NCBI GenBank assembly: GCA_037074765.1
Contig: JBAMDO010000219.1
Location: forward strand, 24,758-88,757
DNA length: 64,000 bases
Reading direction: 5' to 3'
DNA from: Mansonella perstans
Taxonomy: Eukaryota; Nematoda; Chromadorea; Rhabditida; Onchocercidae
Both the position numbers and the translations under genes were made by a program. Each line of letters begins with the position of its first letter. The stretch's first letter is position 1. A model generated the notes under the pieces. That model ran no database searches. It was not told the origin of the DNA and saw nothing but the letters and a program-made list of their open reading frames with translations. Positions 13,001 through 23,295 of the stretch are shown in pieces.

Positions 13001-15394
13001 CATATTTGAAGCATTTCAAGAGACATTGAAGAGTTTGTAATTGTTTTTGCATCATTTTTAGGCTCCGCTAAACATCATTTTGTACAATGTATTTTCATCA
13101 CATGGACCAAATCTCTATGGTGTTGAGGATATGAAATTTTACATCAAAAATCTGTTGCTTAATTGGAATGTCATTATCATCTCAATTCCGTTTGCAGCAC
13201 CGTTTGCTGGATTGGCATACGTTTGGACACGTTCATCTCGGCAGCTAGTCCATTCCGTTTCACGAGGTCATTTCAGTGATTCTCATTTAATAACTGGTTT
13301 CTTCTTTTTTTTGCTATTGCTTTCGGTGATTTCAGTTTAGATTACCAGCGAACTATTGAATCTGTCTGGAATCATCCTATTTTAAGCTGACTATGGGTAT
13401 AACCGAAGGTTTTCTGCTTCTATGTCATTATTCTCTCAAATATGGCTGAAAAAAAAAAACTTTTTTTCTTTCCGATAAAATTTGAATTTCGCAATTTTTG
13501 TAGAAATATCATTGGTTTATTGGAGACATTTTTTGCCGATTCTTTTTATTTTCCTAACAGTTATGCTATGGTTAGCAATATTTTTCTGGCAGCCTCATAA
13601 AGAGGAGCGGTTTCTGTTTCCCGTTTATCCCCTTATAGCCGTTTTGGCAGCCATCACACTTGATGCTTTGCCTCGGTAAGGTTTTCACCTGATATTATTT
13701 TTAGGACTTTTATTTATTCTTTATTTGATTTCTACTCTTCCCACCTCTTCTTTTTTTTGAATGGTCATTTCAGGGTTGGTGTTTTTTTAGTTGGCAGACG
13801 ATCACTTGGCTTTTGGCAAGGATGCGTTATTGGATGGTTGTTGATTTTTTCTGTTTTATCTGTTTCCAGATCAGCCGCGCTTTATCGAAACTTTTACTCC
13901 CCGATGGAAGTTTACAAACAACTCAATGAACATATGCTTAATTATAGTAATCATAATGACTTATCCAGTACTGCAGATGTGAGTTTTTGATTAATGGATG
14001 AAAAAATTTCTAGTATTTAAGATATCAAATGTTCAAATACTTAAATGTGAGAAATATCAGTTTTCTTTTTTTGGAATTTGAAAAACTTTTTTGTAAATAA
14101 GCCATTAATGATAGAATAACAGAATCTCCCAAAAGTTAACACAGCAAAATTTGTGATGATTATTGCAAAGTCAGTCATTTTTTTAAAATGCAATACGTGT
14201 TTAATAATATTGCGCTTTTAGAATTGTACGGTGATACATATTTGTGTTGGTAAGGAATGGTATCGATATCCGTCTTCTTTCTTTTTACCATCTGGTATAA
14301 AAAACAATAAAAATCAGGTGTTAACTGCACAATTGGACTTTATAAAAAGTGAATTTGCTGGTTTGCTGCCAAAAACATATGCAAAAGGTTCTTTACCAAA
14401 TGTTACACGTGTTATACCAACAGAGATGAATGATCTTAATCGAGAAGAAATTAATCGGTTAGTAGTGCTATATTCTTAGCTGAAATTTCATACTTATATT
14501 CAAAAATTTATTTTTCACTTGAAACCTCTAGGATACAGAATTATATTGGAAAAAAAAATTTAAATAATAATAGAGCATAAAAAGATATGGCGATTTTCGA
14601 ACGAAATGGTAACCATTTTTATCGATTAATATTATAAATATAAATTAATAAGTTAATATTATGAATGTAAGTTGTACTTCATAGAATAATTTGCCATCTG
14701 TTATGATTATCTCATTTATTCATCCGTCTTCAGCATATATATGGATTAGTCTTCCTTAATAATCTCTGCAGTTCTATCAGAATTGTTTATATTAGCATAT
14801 TTAAAAGATTTTTGAAACTTTCGCTTTATTTTGATCATTTTATATCTGTGTCTGAAGAGATGTTAATCTGTATTTTCAGATATGTTGATATTGAAAAATG
14901 CAATTTTTTGATTGACTTACAAACTTTGGACACTACTATATTCGAGCCTAATTATGCGGGGCAGGTAGGTATTCGTGTATCTTCATAATCTTTATTTCCA
15001 TAATTGGTTTTCATTATTTCAATTTAATATTGGGTGATTTTCTATCTTTTTTGGTAAAAACGAATCGCACGTACAATTTTCTGTTTTGCTTAAAGCTAAA
15101 TATGGACTTTTGCTCCAATTTTAATTTAAAATCTAGCATCTGATTAAGCTAAAATGAAATGACTGGTAGTTTCTTCCAAAGTATTTATTTGGTTGCACTG
15201 CACTCAATGTTTCAAACAATTTATAGACAAATATTTGGCGTTCGATAGTGAAAAAGAAGTTTCTGTTGTCGTCATATTCTCATCCGGTTTATCGCTCATT
15301 TTATATACCGTTTATAACTGATTTTAACAATGTATACGGTTTTTATCACCTTCTTGAAAGGATCCATAATGTTCATGAAAATAAAACATTGTAA
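10087..15394 (+). CDS. algn-9: ALG9 dolichyl-P-Man alpha-1,2-mannosyltransferase (11 exons)
   Basis: ALG9 adds alpha-1,2-mannoses to the lipid-linked N-glycan precursor on the lumenal side of the ER (GT22 family). Exons: 10087-10320, 10874-11019, 11638-11862, 12327-12401, 12523-12730, 13062-13296, 13504-13675, 13774-13978, 14222-14457, 14880-14964, 15227-15394. All phases match and give 662 aa (human about 611; the excess is mostly N-terminal). Diagnostic segments are ISDCDEVYNYWEP and GFQTWEYSPLYAIR in exon 2, FLPSSFSM in exon 4, VDSYYFGK in exon 5, the GT22 motif HKEERFLFPVYP (HKEER at 406-410) in exon 7, and GKEWYRYPSSF plus RVIPTEMNDLN in exon 9. Many hydrophobic segments fit a multi-pass ER protein. 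Exon 1 could instead end at 10308, using a GTAGTT donor in the same phase. The N-terminus upstream of VPEG is the least certain part. Confidence 0.93.
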
Positions 15395-17063
15395 ATGCTC
15401 TTGCCTGGGTGTTTTTTTTGATTATTTAATTAGAAAACTATATTAATCGTACTGAGGATGGTTTTTTTATAGTACCATGTAAATGGGTAGTATTTCGCTG
15501 TACCAAATGTTTGAATTTCTGCTTTATTATCTTCCTGTTTATTTGTTTTTGTTTATTTCACTTTATCCAAACTTATTTGATTTTGATTGAGAAAAACTCC
15601 AACATTGAAATTTCTTGTTAATTTTTCAATGATTCTTGATGTCTTATCTGGAATTCTCATAAAGTACTAATGTTATCGGGTTCTTATTGTTATACAAATA
15701 CTTTCTATTACCGATCCAAGTATATTTATAACATTCCATTACATCTAATATTTTTTACCTAATTTATTGGTTTTATTTAGGTTATTCAGATATTTTTATA
15801 ATCATTTTAAATGCCATCCAAAGCGATAGGATCGTTAGAATGAATTGACCAACTGGCTTGATAAAATATAAAATTTAAACTCTCAAAAGAAATATAAATA
15901 CTTCTAGTGCCACCTACATCACTTACACCACGAAGTTTGCGTTCTTTTCGGATTTCTTTGGTCATCGTATTATTGATGAGATTTTTTATCTTTAGTCTTA
16001 TTTCATACAAGATTATCATGGTTTTTTGCCAGTTTCTTACTGTACAAATGACAAAGTATTCTTGCTTAATTATTTTTTCGACATTTGTTACTCTCTTTTT
16101 TGATTCAGCATAGGTTGATGGCACATTTGGTTTCGCACCTTTTAAAGCCTTTCTTGTTTTGTAAATATGGAACAAATAGCTGTATAATTGTTATTTGCAA
16201 TAAATATGCAACTTGATTTTTTCCGTTTTTTTTTTCTCTTTTCTTTGACTTTTTCTTTCATTGAATTATTTCTAAATCCTTTTTGAAGTGGTTTTGCCTG
16301 TCATGTTTGTCTTTTTGTTCATTGAAGGGAGAAAGAAAGGGAGTCACAGGAAAAGAGAAAGATGAAAGGAAAGGCTCTACGACTACAAATTCGTAAGACG
16401 TAAAAACTTTAACACTTTGGAACATTTGGAATAACTTTAAAGAAAAATACTTTAGCTTCCAGGACTATAATAGTGTTCTGCCTCATCAATTTATCCGCTA
16501 GCTTGAGCCTTTCCCGATTTTGTAGCTTTTTCAATCATTATGCTTTTCTAGTCTTGGGGCACCGTTCCAAAAAAAACAATGGAGCTCCATCGTGGCTCTG
16601 ATTTCTTCATTGAAGCGAATTTGTGGCTTTTAATATTGATGGGAAACGGCATATTGATGGAAAATTAATCAAAGAGCATGCAGTAAATAAAACTAATAAA
16701 AGAACATTCAATAAAAAAGGGCATGCAATAATGATAATAAAAAACAATAATGACAAAAAAAGGACATGTAGTAAGGAAGTAAAGTAAAATTAACAATAAA
16801 ATAAGTAAAAGAGCGTGTGAAATCAAGATTGATACACCTACAAACACAGACGAGAAGGTGGGTGAAAAAGTGTACAAAAGGAAAATTTAAAATATGAACA
16901 AATAAAAATAAGTAGAAAAAATATGCACAAGTAAAATGACAAAAAAGACGCGATGAAACTGTTAAATAAATATGAAATGAAATAAAGTGAACAGAACGGA
17001 ACAAAAAAATAATACGTAGAAGGTGTTTAGAAATATCTTCTACGAAGAAGTCTGAAAGTTAAA

Positions 17064-17245
17064 AGAAGCATGTCATCGACATGCCAAAATTATAAACACG
17101 TGAATGCTTAGTTGCATTCACTGTCAAATATTAATTAATAGTGCTAACAAAATCATACAAATAAATCAAAGCGTTATAACTTAAATTATCCAAGGGTATT
17201 TCTGGTTTTATTCATGACACCAAAATATCAATAAAAAATTATACT
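17064..17245 (+). repeat. Dispersed repeat, copy 1 (about 180 bp)
   Basis: It shares long collinear blocks with 18335-18516, including ATGCTTAGTTGCATTCA, GTTATAACTTA and TATTTCTGGTTTT. The copies are in the same orientation about 1.27 kb apart and differ by many substitutions and small indels. Its nature is unknown. Confidence 0.75.
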
Positions 17246-18334
17246 TTTTACATCAATAGTTATATCTTTTTATATCAATAAAAAGTTATACTTTTTGCCG
17301 TGTAAATATGTGATTCAGTACTGTATTTCAAATAAATCATTTCACATTTTCTGGACAAACATACTTTCCATTTTTAAATAAATGTATTTGTTTATGTTAT
17401 ATGGATAACTTTCATATATATATATATATTTCTATATAAACAGATTTTTACATTGATTTTCAACATGGAAGATCAAAGAAAACTTAGAAATTTCTCATTA
17501 TTTCTGACAGCTCATCTTTCTTTGCCGATCAAAAATATGGAAATTAATGTAGAAAGCTTAAGGATAATTCAGATTTCGGTTTTGAGAATCATATGAACTT
17601 ATTCAAGCTTATTGTTAGCTCATGAACTTTGTTGAATAAGTCAAGATGGAGTAGAAATGAAATCCATCAAATTTCAGATTTCTTTTTTGCCCAGAAACTT
17701 CGATTTACCCCAATTAGTAACTTAATTTTTGTTGCTTAACCACTGCACAATTAATGTAATAATAATAACTATAAATGACATTGTTATTAGCAATGCAGTA
17801 ATAAAAAGAATTATTAATACTAATTTAAAAAAAAATGTTACTATTATATTTACGTAGCAAAATAGTAAACAGTAATAAATAAATAACATTGATGTTGGTG
17901 CTGGCAATGTAATAATATTGGTAATTGAAAATAATAAAAAACTACAACGTTGATCGATCATTTCAATTAACTTATGCGTTGCTAATAACTTCTTAAAAGT
18001 CGTATTGATTCATAGTTTTAGGAATTTTAAAGGTAAATGGATAAGAAAAATTTCATTCATTGGCTCATTGATTCTCATCGGAATCATCACGGGATAATTC
18101 ATTTCACTTTTAATCAATTAAACGTATAGCGATCTTTTATATGAAGATCATGACAGTAATACTTTATGGCAGTAATAAAAAATAAAACTTTTCTATGATC
18201 AGCAATATCTTTCCATTTTCACTTACGTAGATCACTTATTCTTCACAAAATAAATCTACCATATGAACAGTATGGTAAATGCAAAATAAAACCTCAAATC
18301 GTGTCATGTTATTAATAGAGATTTCATTACTACG

Positions 18335-18516
18335 AGAAACATGCCATCGACACTATTATAAACACATGAATTAATGCTTAGTTGCATTCATTGCCAAATA
18401 TTGATAAATACGTCTGGTAGGATCATACAAACAAACTGAAGCTATTATAACTTACATTGTCCAAGAATATTTCTGGTTTTGTTCATTACACCACAGTACC
18501 ATATTAATAAAAAGAT
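18335..18516 (+). repeat. Dispersed repeat, copy 2 (about 180 bp)
   Basis: Homologous to 17064-17245. On the minus strand this copy reads MNKTRNILGQ just before a strong donor-like AAT|GTAAGT. In copy 1 the same place reads TTTAAGT, without a GT. It may be a duplicated fragment of an old minus-strand exon, but that is inference. Confidence 0.7.
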
Positions 18517-19310
18517 TTTCCTTGGCTCGTGGTAATACCACGTCATCATTATAGATATGATCTGCAGTGAAATCGATCCGAAGATTGATTGTGCTGTGTT
18601 CGGTACCCATATGTTATTTAATCTGAAAATAAAAGAAATTTGTTTCAAGATCTACAGACATAATTAAAAGTTGCCTTTATGCATTCAAGTCAAAAGGCGA
18701 TCATTTTTCTTGTCAAATATGGATAAAAAACAGTGCCTTAAATAATTCTCATCGTATGGGAAACCCAAAAACTATGCTGAAAATTACACGATAGCTTTCA
18801 TCCACAATCTGATAGATTCTGCAGATTGAACAGTGATGTGAGATTCTGAACGAAGAACGAAAAGATTTTTTTCATTCTCCATCCTGTCAGCTTAATAGTT
18901 TATCTCGACTTAATAGTTTATCTCGATCATATTTAGAACTAATTTAATGCCTTCAATGCATGTAATCTGTTCATCCGACTTTTGGCATGTTGCACGGATG
19001 CTACAGAACAATAAATGACATTTTGATTTTATCTGAATCCATATACAAATCATTTTAAATGTTGTCAAACTATCAAGCATCAGAAAAACAAATTATAAAA
19101 TCCTACCACAGCATACCTAAGGTTTAATAACTGTGAATGTTGCACAGCCATAAGACATGAGAAAACAACTATTGCAAAGACAATTTTTGTTGAATAGATA
19201 TAAATAAAACAACCAATGAATGTATTTGAGCGAATAATGGTTATCGACGTCATATGTCTTTTTGAACTCAGTTGTATAAGTAGTAAATATTTATTTAGAT
19301 GATGAAGAAC

Positions 19311-19318
19311 TATAAAAG
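19311..19318 (+). promoter_or_regulatory. TATA-like box TATAAAAG
   Basis: Exact TATAAAAG, about 50 nt upstream of an ATG (19361) and about 670 nt upstream of the zinc-finger gene start. An AATAAATAAA cluster follows near 19577. It could drive a short transcript, but chance is not excluded in such AT-rich DNA. Confidence 0.3.
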
Positions 19319-19329
19319 GAATAAAAAGT

Positions 19330-19533
19330 GATCACAGTGGTATTCAAATAACTAAACTGAATGAGAATATCGAAGGAGAAAAGCAATCCCAACGAAAAGA
19401 ATGTGGAGATGCCGATTAAGACAATGCTAATGAAGATGAAACAAATGAAGAAATTACGACTGATAAATATGAGATTGAACTTTTTCGTAGTCTAGCTAAT
19501 GTTCTAAGCATTTTATTTGCGTCACTTCTGTAA
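19330..19533 (+). pseudogene. Acidic coding relic with an internal stop
   Basis: One frame reads through an acidic, hydrophilic stretch (NEDETNEEITTDKYEIE near its centre) and ends at TAA 19531-19533. It is interrupted once by an in-frame TAA after GDAD (about 19420). The composition looks coding and resembles the acidic exon at 19982-20483 in style, but I recognise no family. An overlapping frame has a 44-codon ORF, ATG 19361 to TAG 19495. Confidence 0.3.
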
Positions 19534-19981
19534 ATTTCAGTGGTTTACAGCCTAATTATTTCAGTGCTGTTGTTGAATAAATAAAGGTACCGTATTTTTT
19601 GTAAATTTTTGGAATGAAATTGCATTTAAATGGTTAACTCCCTAGAATTTCTTTCAAAATATCCGTTTTCTAGAACATAACTAATCACTTCTGCGCTATC
19701 TTTTCAAATATCTTCAATTTCATTAAGATCACTTCCACAATACTCGTTTCATAGATCTATCCTTCTGGTTCGTTGGTATGTAATTTCCCTTGCAGTCTAA
19801 AATCTAAAACTGTATATTTATGAACAGGAAAATGAAAAGAATTGTGGGAATTATTCCAATTTGACAACCAGATCAAAGACTACTTAAATCTTTGGTCGTT
19901 TAATTCCAACCAACCGAAATAAAAAGCTTTCATTTGAGAATTCCTGACATTGTAAAAATCACGTTGCCTTTCCTTACATCG

Positions 19982-21811
19982 ATGGCATATATCATTTGGT
20001 TCAGCATTTTCCTTTGCATCGCTTCAGCTCGGAAGAAATCCTCCTCGACACCTAATCCCAACAATGATGGCATTAATTCTAATTCACAAAATGCCGTGCC
20101 TATTTATCTTCGCCAACTTGCTGCCTCAGACACCTCATACCAAGATGCAATGGTAATTCAACCGAATCACATAAGCGATAATCTCTTCTCAGATGACTAT
20201 AATGTCCTCGATCACATGCATTTGGAGTCAATTCTTGGCTCAGATACAGGTGCATATAACAATGAATGGAGAAATATTGATGAAGAACCGCTAGAAACGA
20301 GTGATGACATTGATTTCATCCGGAAAATTGTCGAGGATAACAATTCACCACTAAGTGATCCTGAAACAGCTGCTTTCTCCAGAGAAACTGTCGACAATTT
20401 CGATTTATCACTATTTGATCCAGACAGAAATGCACATGACAGTGGATGGAGAAATACTGTTGGCGAATTACCGGGAACAAGTGGTAAAGAACTGCGTAAT
20501 TACTTTTCGTTCAATACTTTAAAATTGTTTAATTTGATTTACTTGTTTAAAATTAAGAGTGCAGGCCATAAAAAGTCGTAAGCAAAAACTGATCTATTTG
20601 ACACTTATTTGTTGTGAAAGACTATTCCATCAAAAACAACACTAAGGCCAACTTTTAATTTCCAATACTCGGTAGGAAAAGTAAACAACGTCGAGTAATT
20701 CAAGTCAAAATGTGATTTGGCAGGTTTAGTATACGACACTGAGATTCTTATGATCAACTTTTAGATTGCTAAAATAAATTGGCAAACGAATAATAGAATG
20801 TTAATTGAAAAAATATGCAATAATTGTGTTTCTTCAGATGAGAAAAGGTACAATGCGAGTATGAAGAAGAGAAAGGAATACATAAAACTTAAAAAAAGAA
20901 AGAGGACAAGAAGCCATTTCGTTTTGAATGCAAACATTGTGGCGATTTCTTTACACGTAAGCAATCACAGGAAAGACATGAACAAAAGTGTCGCGGAGTA
21001 AATAGTAAGTTTTGTAGTTTTATATTTGTCCCCGAAATATAATGCATGTGAAATATTTTGCAAAGCATCGCTGATGTGGAATAGCAATAAAAAATTCTCC
21101 TCCATGAAGAGTCAGCTATTGGTCCCGTAATAACCAATGAATTTAGAAAGAATTTTTTCAAAAAAAATTTAAATTTGATCCTTTTACTCGAAAATGTGAG
21201 TTCGAGGAAATGAGCAACGAAAATTGAAAGTGATCCGATCGCAAGATAAATTGTAATGACAAAAGTCATATCAGAGTTCTTCAGATAAGCATGACGATTT
21301 TTATCCAGGATGTACTGCGACTATGATGGATAGAATGGAATATATAAAACATAAGAGTGGGCACGAGAAACCATTTTGTTATGAATGCAAAGAACCCGAC
21401 TGTTGGCGAATATTCAACAGTTTAAAAGGACTTTATCAACACGTGAAAAACACCAATTTAAATTTCAATGCAAAAACTGTTTCAAAAACATATAACAATG
21501 AATGGAGAAATATTGATGAAGAATATAACAATGAATGGAGAAATATTGATGAAGAACCGCTAGAAACGAGTGATGACAGTGATTTCATCCGGAAAATTGT
21601 CGAGGATATCAATTCACCACTAAGCGATCCTGAAACAGCTGCTTTCTCCAGAGAAACTGTCGACAATTTCGGTTTATCACTATTTGATCCAAACACAAAT
21701 GCGCATGACAGTGGATGGAGAAATACTCAATGCAAAAACTGTTTCAAAGTCTTCAGACGCAAAGATAGCTTGAGAAAACACCAGAATAAGTATCACTGGA
21801 CACCCTGTTAG
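19982..21811 (+). CDS. Putative C2H2 zinc-finger protein with a signal peptide (possibly decaying)
   Basis: Model: exon A 19982-20483 joined to exon C 21285-21811, 342 aa, both junctions phase 1. The start is the first ATG; it opens with MAYIIWFSIFLCIASA, a typical signal peptide. A Ser/Asn-rich then acidic region follows, containing EWRNIDEEPLE. Exon C encodes three C2H2 fingers: finger 1 lacks its first Cys, finger 2 (CKEPDC..) lost its second His through a 1-bp change, and finger 3 (QCKNCFKVF..H-x4-H) is intact. The TGHEKPF-type linker (SGHEKPF here) is visible. Exon C also carries a copied-in piece of exon A (see repeats). It stays open throughout. A donor T|GTTAGT at 21806 would extend the gene into the damaged exon at 22086. 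A signal peptide together with C2H2 fingers is unusual. No orthologue is recognised; gene versus pseudogene is undecided. Confidence 0.45.
20255..20458 (+). repeat. Source copy of a 204-bp exon segment
   Basis: This segment of the acidic exon is repeated at 21524-21727 with 7 mismatches by my count (about 97% identity) and no indels. It encodes the stretch from YNNEWRNIDEE to DSGWRNT. Confidence 0.9.
20838..21004 (+). pseudogene. Frameshifted zinc-finger exon copy
   Basis: The acceptor TTTCTTCAG|AT and donor AATA|GTAAGT match the other finger exons in position and phase. It encodes one good finger (ECKHCGDFFTRKQSQERHEQKC). However, the length (167 nt) is not a multiple of three, and the frame entering from the acceptor is out of register with the finger across an A-rich run near 20888-20900. 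Skipping it keeps the frame, because both flanking junctions are phase 1. Confidence 0.55.
21465..21748 (+). repeat. Copied-in exon segment flanked by a 22-bp direct repeat
   Basis: TCAATGCAAAAACTGTTTCA (plus AA) stands at 21465-21486 and again at 21727-21748. Between the two lie four filler bases, a 33-bp unit (21491-21523) and the 204-bp copy of exon A (21524-21727), whose first 33 bp repeat that unit. The element separates two zinc fingers that would otherwise be adjacent. The repeated flank looks like a target duplication. Confidence 0.85.
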
Positions 21812-22085
21812 TTTTGCAAATTTACATTTGTCTGTCTAAAATAGAATGAACATTTTTTAACCTTCATAAGAGAGTTACTTGTCACTTGTTTTGTAGATAA
21901 TGCCAATGATAATGGTTGTTGATACCCTAATGATCTATGAATTCAAATGGTCTCTTTTTTCTTAAAAAGGTTATTTAAAAACTTCGTTGCTCATACTGGG
22001 TTATGGGATATTGAAAAAGCAGACAATAAAATATAGAAAATTGTTCATCACAATGTGTACTGTAAATATATTAGCAGTTTTTCAG

Positions 22086-22350
22086 ATAATCAGTATGACT
22101 GTCCTTATCCCGGATATATCGTCGATGATGGATCAAACGGAATATAGAAAACATAGGACAGGACACGAGAAAGCATTTCGTTATCAGTGCAAACGACCCG
22201 GTTATGGGAAAGAATTCGCTGGGAAATCAACATTTTCCAGATACATGGAAGAAAAACTTCAACCTGAAATTCAGTGCGAAATTTGTCGCCAAGTCTTCAC
22301 CCTTAGAGATGAATTGGAAAGCCATGAGCGTTAATGTCGCGGATTACACA
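22086..22350 (+). pseudogene. Degenerate zinc-finger exon copy
   Basis: The acceptor TTTTTCAG|AT and donor CACA|GTTAGT are in the same phase as the other copies. It encodes remnants of three fingers (QYDCPYPGY; HRTGHEKAFRYQC; IQCEICRQVF). Damage: the length of 265 nt implies a 2-bp loss after CPYPGY; one Cys is Tyr in each of fingers 1 and 2; the first His of finger 2 is Tyr; and a TAA follows ESHER. It is not expected to encode a working protein. Confidence 0.6.
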
Positions 22351-22559
22351 GTTAGTTCCTCAATTCTGCATTTGCTTATCTGAATTAGAATGAAAATATT
22401 TTTCAAAATATCGAAGACTTGATAGGCCAAAGTCTTCTTTGACGTTTATCATTTTTTCTTTTTTTTTCTTTTTTAAAATTTTCTTTTTTTCCTTTAGTGC
22501 TTGTGGTAGTATCAACTTAAAAAATGTTTGTCCCAGACCTGGCATAATTAAATCCACAA

Positions 22560-22765
22560 CTTTGGATTTTCTTCGACAAAGGAAGAGGCTTCGCTTCCGG
22601 AGCAAGTGTAATAGCTGATCAAAATTACTGAGGCAATGCAGACTTTTCAGACTGTTCCTAACGACTTAAACCACGTATTATTTGGCACTGAAAGAACGAA
22701 TACCAAAACTAACAGTTATTATAGCAGAAAATTTACAGTTATCTATTGTGGGGGATCCTTCTATC
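22560..22765 (+). repeat. Duplicated 210-bp block, copy 1
   Basis: It aligns collinearly with 23078-23295. Shared blocks include TGCAGACTTTTCA, CACGTATTAT(T/C)TGGCA and ACAGTTATCT. The copies are about 520 bp apart and clearly diverged. They sit just 3' of the zinc-finger exons and may be further duplicated parts of that locus. Confidence 0.7.
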
Positions 22766-23077
22766 AGAGGTAACGTTGTGCTTAAAATACGTGTTACATA
22801 GTTTCTTAAAATTTAAATCAGTTGAAATTAGTGTGGTAAATTTAATTTGTGGCACTTATGTTTTATGACCAACTTTGAAATTAAGTTGATTGGCGTGATA
22901 GAACTCCTATTTCAAGTATAAATACCATAGCAAGAATTTTTCAGATGAACGGGGCATAAGTATACTTTTTACTGGGTGTTCTTAGAGCACATAGAGTAAA
23001 TCCAAGATATAAAACACTTTTACACTACTCGCTTTGGTGAAATGTGGTAACATTAAAAAATTTTCATTTAGATCAAA

Positions 23078-23295
23078 CGGAAAGTGATTTCGGACATTCT
23101 TCGGCAAACACATGAGGTAACGAAACTTCCGGAATAGGGGCACTAGCTGACTGATGTATTAGTGCAGACTTTTCAAAATATTTTGATGTTTCGGATGATC
23201 ACTAGCACGTATTATCTGGCATTAAAAAAAATGAAAACTAGTAGTGATCATGTTACAGCTACAAATTCACAGTTATCTGTTCGAGAGTGATCCGA
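23078..23295 (+). repeat. Duplicated 210-bp block, copy 2
   Basis: Second copy of 22560-22765, in the same orientation. One frame in both copies reads TYYLAL followed by diverging sequence, but upstream stops prevent an open exon in either. Confidence 0.7.

Larger units (their letters stand above)
15395..19981. other. Gene-poor region between algn-9 and the zinc-finger locus
   Basis: No confident gene. It holds two copies of a roughly 180-bp dispersed repeat (17064 and 18335), a small local duplication of AAAAAGTTATAC-type sequence near 17230-17295, and an acidic ORF relic with a TATA-like box near 19311. The minus strand has a 122-codon lysine-rich open frame (16175-15807) that includes a GTAAGT-like donor near 15920. 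I cannot match it to any family. Confidence 0.5.

Noticed and set aside
15807..16175. 122-codon open frame on the minus strand with a GTAAGT-like edge
   Set aside because: Lysine-rich, with no family recognised and no second exon with matching phase. It could be an exon but is not supportable from sequence alone.
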